Source: Yinghuangia elevatio (lineage in GTDB: Bacteria; Actinomycetota; Actinomycetes; Streptomycetales; Streptomycetaceae). Taken from it: a stretch of 59,395 bases of DNA. Every line of letters starts with the position of its first letter. The first letter of the stretch is position 1. The stretch lies in contig NZ_JBEZFP010000044.1 of NCBI RefSeq assembly GCF_040649515.1, positions 1 to 59,395 on the forward strand. The letters are read 5' to 3'. Shown in pieces: positions 33,301 to 41,052 of the stretch. Below the pieces are notes generated by a model. It was not told the origin of the DNA, did not search any database, and worked only from the letters and a program-made list of their open reading frames with translations. The translations under genes and the position numbers were made by a program.

Positions 33301-33354
33301 GAAGCTTCGCAGGACCCGGAAGCTCCGGAGGACCCGGAAGCTTCGCAGGCCCCG
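33301..33354 (+). repeat. 18-bp repeat, three copies, between the two amidohydrolases
   Basis: GAAGCTTCGCAGGACCCG-type units at 33301-33318, 33319-33336 and 33337-33354. In the frame of the next gene they encode EASQDP/EAPEDP/EASQAP, and that frame is open back through the upstream gene. The repeat behaves like an in-frame acidic linker although the annotated start lies downstream at 33442. Confidence 0.75.
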
Positions 33355-33441
33355 CGGGCCCCGGACCCCTCCGAGGCTCCGGAGGACCGCGACGCCCCCC
33401 CGCACACGAACGCATCCCCACGAGACCAGAAAGGCCGCGCG

Positions 33442-34635
33442 ATGAGTGACCGCTACACCATCATCTCCGCCGACGGCCATGCCGGCGCCAACATGGAGAC
33501 GTACCGCGAATACCTCGACGCCGCATGGGTCGAGGAGTTCGACGCCTGGCGCGACAAGTACCGCAACCCGTTCCGCGACCTCCAGGCCGACGGACGCACC
33601 CGCAACTGGGACGACGAGCGCCGGGTGCGCGAGATGGCGGCGGACGGCGTCGTCGCCGAGGTCGTCTTCCCCAACACCGTGCCGCCGTTCTTCCCGACCG
33701 GCCAGCTCGTCGCCCGGCCGCCCACGGAGCGCTCGTACGCCCGCCGCCTCGCCGGCATCCGCGCGCACAACCGCTGGCTCGCCGACTGGTGCGGCGGCGA
33801 GCACCGGCACCGCCGGGCCGGCCTCGCCCAGGTCTTCCTCAACAACATCGACGACGCGGTCGCCGAGGCGAAGTGGGCCAAGGAGCAGGGACTTGCCGGG
33901 ATCCTCATCCCGACCACCCCGCCCGACGCGGCCGGCATCACGCCGATCTACGCCCCGGACTGGGACCGCCTGTGGGAGGTCTGCCAGGACCTCGACCTCG
34001 TCGTGGTCAACCACGGCGGATCCGGCTCGCCGGACTACGGGCCGTACCCCGCCTCGAAGTTCCTGTGGATCGCGGAGGCCGCGACGTTCTTCCGCAGGCC
34101 GCTCACCCACATGCTGGTCTCCGGCGCCTTCGAGCGGTTCCCGCGCCTGAAGTTCGTCATCACCGAGCAGGGCGCCTCGTGGATCCCGCCGCTGCTGCGC
34201 CAACTCGACGCGTACCACGAGCAGATGGGCTCCGGCCGCATCGGCGAGCTGAAGTACGACGAGGGGGACCGGCTGCCGCTCAAGCCGAGCGAGTACTTCG
34301 CCCGCAACGTGTGGGTCGGGGTCAGCTTCCCGAGCCCTGTCGAGGCCGAGTCGCGCCACGAGCTGGGGGTCGACCGCTTCCTGTGGGGCAGCGACTACCC
34401 GCACGACGAGGGCACCTACCCCTACACCCGCGAGTCGCTGCGCCGCTCGTTCCCCGGGGTGGACCCCGCCGACCTGCGCCGCATGCTCGCGGGCAACGCG
34501 GCCGGGGTCTACGGGTTCGACCTGGACGTGCTCGACGGTTACGCCGCGGAGTGCGGGCCGACCCACGCCGAGATCGCGGAACCGCTCGAGACCGTGCCGT
34601 CCGACAGCAACAGCCCGGCGTTCACCCGCCCCTGA
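33442..34635 (+). CDS. Amidohydrolase family protein (metal ligands present), 397 aa
   Basis: Amidohydrolase_2 TIM-barrel enzyme, probably hydrolysing or decarboxylating a carboxylate. The metal motif is intact: Asp11-x-His13 in ISADGHAGAN, a central His in VVVNHGGSGSP, and the C-terminal Asp in LWGSDYPHDEGTYP. The family feature RFPRLKFVITEQGASWIPPLL is present. AAAGG precedes the ATG at 33442. It lies 149 bases after the metal-poor homologue and 11 bases before the SDR gene, so the three are one operon. Confidence 0.9.
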   Translation: MSDRYTIISADGHAGANMETYREYLDAAWVEEFDAWRDKYRNPFRDLQADGRTRNWDDERRVREMAADGVVAEVVFPNTVPPFFPTGQLVARPPTERSYARRLAGIRAHNRWLADWCGGEHRHRRAGLAQVFLNNIDDAVAEAKWAKEQGLAGILIPTTPPDAAGITPIYAPDWDRLWEVCQDLDLVVVNHGGSGSPDYGPYPASKFLWIAEAATFFRRPLTHMLVSGAFERFPRLKFVITEQGASWIPPLLRQLDAYHEQMGSGRIGELKYDEGDRLPLKPSEYFARNVWVGVSFPSPVEAESRHELGVDRFLWGSDYPHDEGTYPYTRESLRRSFPGVDPADLRRMLAGNAAGVYGFDLDVLDGYAAECGPTHAEIAEPLETVPSDSNSPAFTRP

Positions 34636-34646
34636 GGAGGCATCAC

Positions 34647-35465
34647 ATGTCCGACAAGCGGTTCGCCGGGCGGCGCGCACTGGTCACCGGCGCCAGCCGG
34701 GGCATCGGTGCCGCGGTCGCCCGGCGCCTCGCGGCCGAGGGCGCCGACGTCGCCATCACGGCCCGCAGCCTGGACACGGCGTCCAAACTCGCCGGCACGC
34801 TCGCCGAGGTCGGCGCGCTGCTCCGGGCGTACGGCGGCAAAGTCGCACTGATCGGCGCGGACCTGTCCGACGAAGCCGACCGGGACCGCATCGTCCCCGA
34901 GGCCGAGCAGGCCCTCGGTGGACCGCTCGACATCCTGGTCAACAACGCCGCCATGGGCGTGTACGCGCCGCCGTCCGACTACCCGCTGCGCCGCGCCCGT
35001 CTGCACTTCGAGGTGAACGTCATCGCGCCGCTGCACCTCGCCCAGGCTGCGATCCCGGGTATGCGGGAACGCGGCGAGGGCTGGATCGTCAACCTCTCCA
35101 GCGCCACCGCACGGCCGTGGGCGGGACCGCCGTACACCCTCGGCGGAACCGGGACCGGGACGACCGTCTACGGCTCCTCCAAGGCCGCGCTCAACCGGCT
35201 CACCAACGGCCTCGCCGCCGACCTGTACGGCAGCGGGATCCGGGTCAACACGGTCGAGCCGCGCGCCGCGGTGATGAGCGAGGGGGCCCGCGAGCTGGTC
35301 GGGCACATCGTGCGCGAGGACCAGATCGAGTCGATGGACGAGATGGTGGAGGGCGTCGTCGCGCTGTGCGACTGCGCGCCGGAGCGGACCGGTCGCGTCG
35401 AGGTCAGCCTCGACGTCATCGCCGAGCTGGGGCTCACCGTGCGGCGGCTCGACAGCGCTCCGTGA
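34647..35465 (+). CDS. SDR family oxidoreductase, 272 aa
   Basis: Classical short-chain dehydrogenase. The cofactor motif TGASRGIG is near residue 13, NNAAMGVY follows beta4, and the catalytic SSATA serine and YGSSK (Tyr-x3-Lys) are present. A 10-residue Gly/Thr-rich insertion (TLGGTGTGTT) precedes the catalytic tyrosine. GAGGAGG lies 6 bases before the ATG. It is the third gene of the amidohydrolase operon and may oxidise an alcohol in the same pathway; the substrate is unknown. Confidence 0.92.
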   Translation: MSDKRFAGRRALVTGASRGIGAAVARRLAAEGADVAITARSLDTASKLAGTLAEVGALLRAYGGKVALIGADLSDEADRDRIVPEAEQALGGPLDILVNNAAMGVYAPPSDYPLRRARLHFEVNVIAPLHLAQAAIPGMRERGEGWIVNLSSATARPWAGPPYTLGGTGTGTTVYGSSKAALNRLTNGLAADLYGSGIRVNTVEPRAAVMSEGARELVGHIVREDQIESMDEMVEGVVALCDCAPERTGRVEVSLDVIAELGLTVRRLDSAP

Positions 35466-35589
35466 GCCGGTCCGGCGGCTCGCGGCCCGAGTCGGTCCGG
35501 CGGCTCTGTCCGAGGTCAGAGGCGATGTGGTGATCCCGACCCGCCGATTCCATTGCAAAGTCAAACACTGATTGCATACGCTCCGGGAC

Positions 35590-36078
35590 ATGTCGACGGA
35601 TCAGCGCAACGAAGAGTTCATCGAGCCCAGCCCCGAGGAGATCGTGGCCTTCACGAAGGAACACGTGAAGGGCATGGAGGGCTCGGACGACGACGAATGG
35701 TGGAACGTCGCGGGCATGCTGCACGTGCTCATCCAGACGGTGGGCCGCAAGACCGGCAACGTGCACAAGGTCGCGCTGCCCTACTGGGTGGACAAGAACG
35801 GCCACCGCGTCGTGGTCGCCTCGTTCGCCGGGGCGGACAAGAACCCGTCGTGGTTCGTCAACCTCGCGGACAAGAAGGCCAACCCCACGATCCTGGTCCG
35901 GGTCCAAGGTGCGACGTACTGGAGCGATGCCGAGGTCCTGGACGGTGACGACTACACCGACACCTGGGCCGGCCTGACCGCCGACCGCGCCTACTACAAC
36001 AACTACCAGAGCCGCTGCGAGCGCCGGATCCCGCTGGTCCGCCTCCCGGAGAGCAACCTCGTCGCGAAGCGCGGCTGA
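35590..36078 (+). CDS. Deazaflavin-dependent nitroreductase/oxidoreductase family protein, 162 aa
   Basis: Split-barrel protein of the Ddn-like F420-binding family. The diagnostic run is QTVGRKTGNVHKVALPYWVD, then VVVASFAGADKNPSWFVNL and NPTILVRVQGATYW. F420 use is expected from the family but not proven. The ATG at 35590 has only a weak ribosome site; a TTG at 35572 is in frame. A separate promoter is likely in the AT-richer gap (two ATTGCA direct repeats at 35552-35557 and 35571-35576). A strong terminator follows. It may act with the amidohydrolase/SDR genes upstream. Confidence 0.87.
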   Translation: MSTDQRNEEFIEPSPEEIVAFTKEHVKGMEGSDDDEWWNVAGMLHVLIQTVGRKTGNVHKVALPYWVDKNGHRVVVASFAGADKNPSWFVNLADKKANPTILVRVQGATYWSDAEVLDGDDYTDTWAGLTADRAYYNNYQSRCERRIPLVRLPESNLVAKRG

Positions 36079-36100
36079 CCTCCGCCGCACTGCGCCACCA

Positions 36101-36133
36101 CGGCCCGGCCCCCGACTCCCGGGGGCCGGGCCG
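36101..36133 (+). terminator. Terminator hairpin, 14-bp perfect stem
   Basis: Bases 36101-36114 pair perfectly with 36120-36133 around a 5-nt loop, 22 bases after the stop of the deazaflavin-type gene. It is entirely G+C with no T-run, the usual actinobacterial form. Confidence 0.75.
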
Positions 36134-36314
36134 CCCGCGTTCCGGCGACCTTCCCGCGGCGGCTCCTGCGGACTGCCGCGGGCCTCCCGACGGCATCACG
36201 TGGGGGACTTGCCTCAGGTACGTGCGACCCCGCCCGGCAGCTCCCGCCTCTGGCCTACCATCCGAGCAGCGGCCACCGGGGAGCGGCCGCTGCTCGCGTC
36301 GGAGGTGGGGACCT

Positions 36315-36998
36315 GTGACGAGTGGGGGAAGCGGCGGAAAGTGGGCCGTGTTCGGGGCGGTCGTGGGCACGGTGGCCGCATTGGTGGGCATTCTGCAGTT
36401 CGCCCTGGGGGTGGTCGACTTGGGCGGAGGCAGCGGTGACGGCGGCACGTCGGCGCGGGCGGAGAGCGTCGGAACGCAGACGCCGGGAGGCGACGCTGGC
36501 GGCGGCGATCCGGTCGAAGCGGATGAGGTGGAACCGGGCCGGGACGGCGGCGCGGACGGGGCCACCGACCCCTCGACGTCGTCGTCGGTGGCCGACCCGT
36601 GCCTCGTCGGCCGGTGGAAGGCCGCGGCGTTCCCCACCACGGAGATGCTGCCGGACGGCACACTGCGGCAGCTGACGGTGACGGGGTACGCGTACGTCAA
36701 CTACGCGCCCGACGGCACGGGCAGCTTCGAACTCGACCTGGCCACCGACTACTTCGACCGCGGCAAGAAGGTCAGCCTGCGGGACTCGGGCATCGCCCGC
36801 TTCGCGTACACGACCCGCAACGGCCGGATCACGTACGCCGACGACAGCAGCACGGTCACGAGGACCACGCGGGAGAACGGGGTCGTGGTCTCGACGAAGG
36901 AGATGGACCCGATCCCCGACGGCGGGGACTACACCTGCACGTCCAAGACGCTGACGCGGCAGGTCAACGGCGCACTCAACCTCTGGAATCGGCAGTAG
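36315..36998 (+). CDS. Membrane-anchored protein with lipocalin-like outer domain, 227 aa
   Basis: I do not recognise a named family. Residues 10-35 (WAVFGAVVGTVAALVGILQFALG) form one membrane helix. A long Gly/Asp/Ser-rich linker (38-92) leads to an outer domain starting CLVGRWKAAAF with repeated beta-strand patterns (LTVTGYAYVNYAPDGTGSFELD). The GxW near the start of that domain recalls lipocalin-like barrels. There are two cysteines in the outer domain. The GTG at 36315 has GGAGGT about nine bases upstream. It is monocistronic. Confidence 0.7.
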   Translation: MTSGGSGGKWAVFGAVVGTVAALVGILQFALGVVDLGGGSGDGGTSARAESVGTQTPGGDAGGGDPVEADEVEPGRDGGADGATDPSTSSSVADPCLVGRWKAAAFPTTEMLPDGTLRQLTVTGYAYVNYAPDGTGSFELDLATDYFDRGKKVSLRDSGIARFAYTTRNGRITYADDSSTVTRTTRENGVVVSTKEMDPIPDGGDYTCTSKTLTRQVNGALNLWNRQ

Positions 36999-37110
36999 CC
37001 CGGATCGCCGCCGCCCGGGCTCCTCGGTGACGCCCGTGGGCGGCGGCCGCCGACGTGGGCTACGTTGATCGCGGTGCTCCGGCGTTCGAGCCGCGACGAA
37101 GGGGGAACGC

Positions 37111-37712
37111 ATGCCGCACTGGGCCGTGTTCGACTACGGCGAGGTCCTCTGCCACGCCTCCGCGGTGCTTCCGGACATGGCCGCTTCGGTCGGGGTCGGA
37201 ACGGCGGAGTTCGAGGCCGGGTACTGGGCGGTGCGGGACGCGTACGACCGCGGCATGCCGGACGACGCCTACTGGACCGAGGTGGGCCGCCGCGCGGGAT
37301 TCGCCGTCGACGCCCGCCGCGTCGCGGAGTTGACCGAAGCGACGTCGCAGGCTGGCTGGAGGCGGACCCCGAGTCGATCGCGCTGATCGCCGAACTGTCC
37401 TCGCAGGGCGTGCCGTTGGCGCTGCTGTCCAACGCCCCCGCGTCGTGCGGGAAAGCCTTTGCGGCCCAGCCGTGGGCGAAGTACTTCCGGCACCTGGTGG
37501 TGTCCGCCGACCACGCGACGGCGAAGCCCGACGCGGAGATGTGGCGCGTGCTCGCCGAGCGGCTGGGGGCCCGTACCTCCGACTGCCGGTTCCTCGACGA
37601 CCGCGAGGACAACGTGGCCGGGGCGACCGCCGCCGGACTGGTGGCGCACCGCTGGACCGGTGTCACGCCGGCCCGCGCCTGGCTGGTGGAGCAGGGCGTA
37701 CTCCGCGCCTGA
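37111..37712 (+). pseudogene. HAD-family hydrolase, frameshifted
   Basis: Two frames together make one HAD-IA-type hydrolase. The first (from ATG 37111) gives MPHWAVFDYGEVLCH, a motif I with Asp nucleophile but without the usual second Asp, up to about VAELTEAT. The continuation from about 37345 in another frame gives VAGWLEADPESIALI, then motif II LLSNAP, motif III Lys in AKPDAEMW and motif IV FLDDREDN. The switch near 37340-37355 needs a 1-base loss or 2-base gain. It is either a pseudogene or a sequencing error. The first frame alone would give a dead 91-aa product. Confidence 0.75.
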
Positions 37713-37792
37713 CGCGGCATCGAGCGCGCAGACCAGGCAGGGCCGGGAAAGGCAACGTCGGATCAGACCGGGCAAGGCCGGTTGACGCCAAG

Positions 37793-38554
37793 TCAGTTGC
37801 CCCGCTTGGTGGCGAGGAACGTGTTCGTCACGTGGCTCACGTCGGCCGGGTCGGGCTGGTCCGCGAGCAGTCCGCGCAAGCGGTCGAGCACGTCCGCACG
37901 CTCCTCAGGCCGCATCGCGTTGATGTAGCTGATCGTGGCGACCCGCGCCAACCGCTGTTCGCGGGTGAGACGTTCGATCCAGGCGAACTCCCGCGACCGG
38001 ACCGGTCCGAAGTGCCCGGAAGCGGCGATGTCCGCCGCGAAGTCGTGGCGCACGTCGTACGGCTGCGTCTTCGTCGACGCGATGGCCTTGCTCACCGCGG
38101 CGTCGAACTCGGTCGGCTCGTCGCGCTCGTTCCACAGCAGCGCGAGGCCGCCGCCGGCGCGCAGCACGCGGGCGATCTCGCGCAGCGCCGCCGGTCCGTC
38201 GAACCAATGGAACGCCTGCGCGACGACGACGGCGTCGAAGGACCCGGCGGGGAACGGGATCTCCTCGGCGGTCCCGTCGACGACCGCAACGCCCGGCACC
38301 GTCTCCGCGCACACCGCCCGCATCGCCTCGGACGGCTCCACCGCCGAGACGTCGGCGCCCAGTTCCACCAGACGTGCCGTCATGTGCCCGGTGCCCGAGG
38401 CGAGATCGAGGACGCGGACACCCGGCCCGAGTCCCAGAGCGTCGCCCAGGTACGCCATCACCTCGGGCCGGTACGACGGACGTTCCCGGTGGTACCGGTC
38501 CGCGCCCGAGCCGAATCCCCGGCGTGCCACGTCATCCACAGCCATGCCGGGCAT
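37793..38554 (-). CDS. Class I SAM-dependent methyltransferase, 253 aa
   Basis: Methyltransf_11-type Rossmann enzyme. Motif I is VLDLASGTGHMT, the acidic residue after beta2 is in SAVEPSEAM, motif III/IV reads FDAVVVAQAFHWFDG, and VLRAGGGLALLWNERD follows. The HWF(D) pattern is common in putative ubiquinone/menaquinone or small-molecule methyltransferases of actinomycetes. The substrate is unknown. There are two possible starts, ATG 38554 and ATG 38545, both with weak ribosome sites. Confidence 0.88.
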   Translation of the reverse strand: MPGMAVDDVARRGFGSGADRYHRERPSYRPEVMAYLGDALGLGPGVRVLDLASGTGHMTARLVELGADVSAVEPSEAMRAVCAETVPGVAVVDGTAEEIPFPAGSFDAVVVAQAFHWFDGPAALREIARVLRAGGGLALLWNERDEPTEFDAAVSKAIASTKTQPYDVRHDFAADIAASGHFGPVRSREFAWIERLTREQRLARVATISYINAMRPEERADVLDRLRGLLADQPDPADVSHVTNTFLATKRGN

Positions 38555-38596
38555 TCTGCCGCGCTTACCCCAGGCGGGGCACCGCCCGGGCCCGGT

Positions 38597-39598
38597 TCAT
38601 GTGTAGAGCGGGGCCAGGGATGTGGACACGAAGCGGCGGGCGGCGCGCATTTCGCCGATCGGGTCGGGCACCATGTCGAGTTCCAGGAGGGTGGGTGCGG
38701 TGAAGCCGATCTCGCGCATGAGGCGGGCCCAGGCGAACCAGTCGACGACGCCGCTGCCCAACGGGCAGAAGTACGGCTGGTGCGCGGCGAAGATCTTCTC
38801 GTCGATCTCCACGTCCATGGGCGCAGGGCCCAAGGCGTCCTTCCAGTGCGCCAGCACGATGCGCTCGCGGTGCCGCGAGACCACCTGCACCGGGTCGGCG
38901 CCGGAGAGCGTCAGGTGGGCGGTGTCGGGGCAGAGGCCGACGTACATCGGGTCGGTGAGGAGCATGAACAGGTCGACGTCGCGGCCCGTGCACAGCATCG
39001 AGTGGGCTTCGGTGTGCAGCGCGAGCCGGACGCCCTGACGCAGCGTCACGTCGCCGATCTCGTTGAGCAGCGCCGCCAGCGGCTCGGCGGCGGCCATGTC
39101 GACGAACACTGCGGGTTGGGCACCGACCGTACGCCGCAAGGGCAGTCCCGCCACCAGCACACTGCCGCCGGCGCGGTGCAGGAAGTCGGCGTACTCCCCG
39201 GCCGCGCGGAGGATGTCGCGGCGGCCTTCGGGGGTCCGCCACTCGTGGCGGTCGATGTCCGCGAAGAAGCCGCTGACCAGGGTGAGTTCACGCCGCGCCA
39301 GGGCCTCGGCGAAGCCTTCGGGGGAGCCGTACGCCGCGACCGCGGACCGCCAGTCGCCCGGCGGAAAGGTCAGTTCGATGCCCGGGACACCCGCCTCGCG
39401 CAGTGCGTCGAGGCAGCGCTCCCAGAACCAGCGCGGCTCGGCGACGGTCTTGGCGACGAGCGCGTCGTAGCTGTCCAGGCCCCAGAACTCGGGGTGGTAG
39501 AAGGTGATCAGGTCGACCGCGTACAAGGGTTCGTGCCGGGACTCGGGCGCGGGGGTGGGCGCGGGGGTGGGGCCGGTGGCGGGGGAGGGATCGGGCAC
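38597..39598 (-). CDS. Sugar phosphate isomerase/epimerase family TIM barrel, 333 aa
   Basis: AP_endonuc_2 (xylose-isomerase-like) TIM barrel. It has the opening VDLITFYHPEFWGLDSYDAL, metal-site regions GIELTF, LALHTEAHSML and VGLCPDTAHLTL, and the ending PTLLELDMVPDP. A GGAA sequence precedes the GTG at 39598. The first 20 residues are Pro/Ala repeats. It is the second gene of a pair with the Gfo/Idh oxidoreductase, as in inositol and sugar-acid pathways. The gene upstream overlaps it by 91 bases. Confidence 0.87.
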   Translation of the reverse strand: MPDPSPATGPTPAPTPAPESRHEPLYAVDLITFYHPEFWGLDSYDALVAKTVAEPRWFWERCLDALREAGVPGIELTFPPGDWRSAVAAYGSPEGFAEALARRELTLVSGFFADIDRHEWRTPEGRRDILRAAGEYADFLHRAGGSVLVAGLPLRRTVGAQPAVFVDMAAAEPLAALLNEIGDVTLRQGVRLALHTEAHSMLCTGRDVDLFMLLTDPMYVGLCPDTAHLTLSGADPVQVVSRHRERIVLAHWKDALGPAPMDVEIDEKIFAAHQPYFCPLGSGVVDWFAWARLMREIGFTAPTLLELDMVPDPIGEMRAARRFVSTSLAPLYT

Positions 39599-40818
39599 GG
39601 TCGGTTCCTTTCGGTCGGGTGTCGCGTGGGTGCGGCGCCGGTTGCGCCGCGGGGTAGGTGACGCGTCCAGGTATCTGCTTGGCGTCCAGGTATCTGCTTG
39701 CTCGATTCAGCGAAGGCCTCCGGGCGCTCGCACGTCGTCGTCATGGCCAGCGGCGCCTTCGCCGCACCCGACGCCGTGACGGCGCCGAGGACTTCGAGGA
39801 CGTGCAGCGCGAGGGACGCGGAAGCGCGGTGCGGACCGCCGCGCAGCGATGCCGCGAGGTCGGCGACGCCGGGCCCGCGCAGCAGCTGGTGTTCGAGGGA
39901 GTCGGCCGGCCCCTGAACGGGCAGCACCGGCGGGCACACCGCCCACGCGTCGTCGCCATGCAGCCGCACCTTGACGTCGCCGTCGTAGGTGTTGGGGTCC
40001 GGGACGGCGAGAGTGCCGCGCGTGCCGTAGATCTCGACGAAGGGCAGTTGGTGGTCCCAGATGTCGAAACTCAGGGCCATCGTGGCGAGTACGCCCGACG
40101 CGAAGGTCAGCACGGCCGCCGCGTGCGTGTCGACCTCGACGTCGATCGACTCCACGAGGCGCCCGGGTGCGGAGACGGTACGCACCGCGGCGCCGACACG
40201 CGTCCGGCCGTACACCTCCGCCACCGGCCCGAGGCAGTTCACCAATTGCGTCACGTAGTACGGGCCTAGGTCCAGGATCGGGCCGCCGCCGGGCTTGAAG
40301 AGGAACGTGGGGTCCGGGTGCCAGGTCTCGGCGCGGCTGTGCGTGACGAACGCGGTGGCGCCGACCGGGTCGCCGATCACCCCCGCGTCGATCATCGCGC
40401 GGGCGGTCTGGCCCGCGCTGCCGAGGAACGTGTCCGGCGCGCCGCCGAGGGTCAGGCCCGATTCCCGTGCCAGCACGAGCTGTTCGCGTGCGGTGGTGAG
40501 GTCGGTGGTGATCGGCTTCTCGACGTACACGTGCTTTCCGGCGCGTAGCGCGGCGTCGGTGACGGCCGCGTGTGCGGTCGGCGGCGTGATGTTGACGACG
40601 ATCTCGACGGCGGGGTCGGCGAGCAGGTCCTCCAGGGTGCCGTACGGCGTTCCCGGGCCGACGAGTTCGGCGCCACGCCGGGCCCGGTCGGCATCGACGT
40701 CGGCGACGCGGACGACGCGCAGTTCCGGGAAGCGCGCGAGGCCGCGCACATAGCGCTCGAAGATGTTGCCGCAGCCGACGATGCCTGTGCCTGTGCCGGT
40801 GGCGTGTGCGTTGCTCAC
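39508..40818 (-). CDS. Gfo/Idh/MocA family oxidoreductase, 436 aa with abnormal tail
   Basis: NAD(P)-dependent dehydrogenase of cyclitols or sugars. The N-terminal cofactor motif is GIVGCGNIFERYV, and HVYVEKPITTDL contains the catalytic Lys of the EKP motif. FKPGGGPILDLGPYYVTQL is the C-terminal domain signature. The GTG at 40818 follows GGGAGG. The family-like part ends near MTTTCERPEAF. The remaining 50-60 residues read through a 19-bp tandem duplication and then 91 bases into the next gene as a Pro/Arg-rich tail. The true C-terminus is uncertain, and a stop or frame was probably lost. Confidence 0.85.
   Translation of the reverse strand: MSNAHATGTGTGIVGCGNIFERYVRGLARFPELRVVRVADVDADRARRGAELVGPGTPYGTLEDLLADPAVEIVVNITPPTAHAAVTDAALRAGKHVYVEKPITTDLTTAREQLVLARESGLTLGGAPDTFLGSAGQTARAMIDAGVIGDPVGATAFVTHSRAETWHPDPTFLFKPGGGPILDLGPYYVTQLVNCLGPVAEVYGRTRVGAAVRTVSAPGRLVESIDVEVDTHAAAVLTFASGVLATMALSFDIWDHQLPFVEIYGTRGTLAVPDPNTYDGDVKVRLHGDDAWAVCPPVLPVQGPADSLEHQLLRGPGVADLAASLRGGPHRASASLALHVLEVLGAVTASGAAKAPLAMTTTCERPEAFAESSKQIPGRQADTWTRHLPRGATGAAPTRHPTERNRPCPIPPPPPAPPPRPPPRPSPGTNPCTRST
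39663..39700. repeat. Perfect 19-bp tandem duplication
   Basis: GCGTCCAGGTATCTGCTTG occurs at 39663-39681 and immediately again at 39682-39700. Being 19 bases, it shifts the oxidoreductase frame by one. It looks like a recent slippage or repair event. Confidence 0.95.
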
Positions 40819-40847
40819 TGGTCCCCTCCCGGGCTTCGGTGGAAGGG

Positions 40848-40876
40848 AAGCTATTCGCGCGACAAGTTACGTACAA
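40848..40876 (-). promoter_or_regulatory. Candidate promoter of the oxidoreductase/isomerase pair
   Basis: On the minus strand TTGTAC (40871-40876), a 17-base spacer and TAGCTT (40848-40853) precede the GTG at 40818 by about 30 bases. The fit to the minus-35 and minus-10 consensus is moderate. Confidence 0.35.
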
Positions 40877-41052
40877 GACCACGCGTACTTATTTCGGACA
40901 TGGACAAAAGTGCGAGTGCCGCCTGCGACTGCCCGGCGGGATGGCATCGGGGAGCGCGCAGGATTGGGGGCGCACAGGGTGCAACGCGGAGGCGTGCACG
41001 CGGGGTCACCATAGGCGACGGGGTGTTCACCCCGAGTCTGGAGAACGACCGC

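Noticed and set aside
36315..36998. Lipoprotein with lipobox
   Set aside because: The N-terminal hydrophobic stretch lacks a cysteine in lipobox position; it is a membrane anchor.
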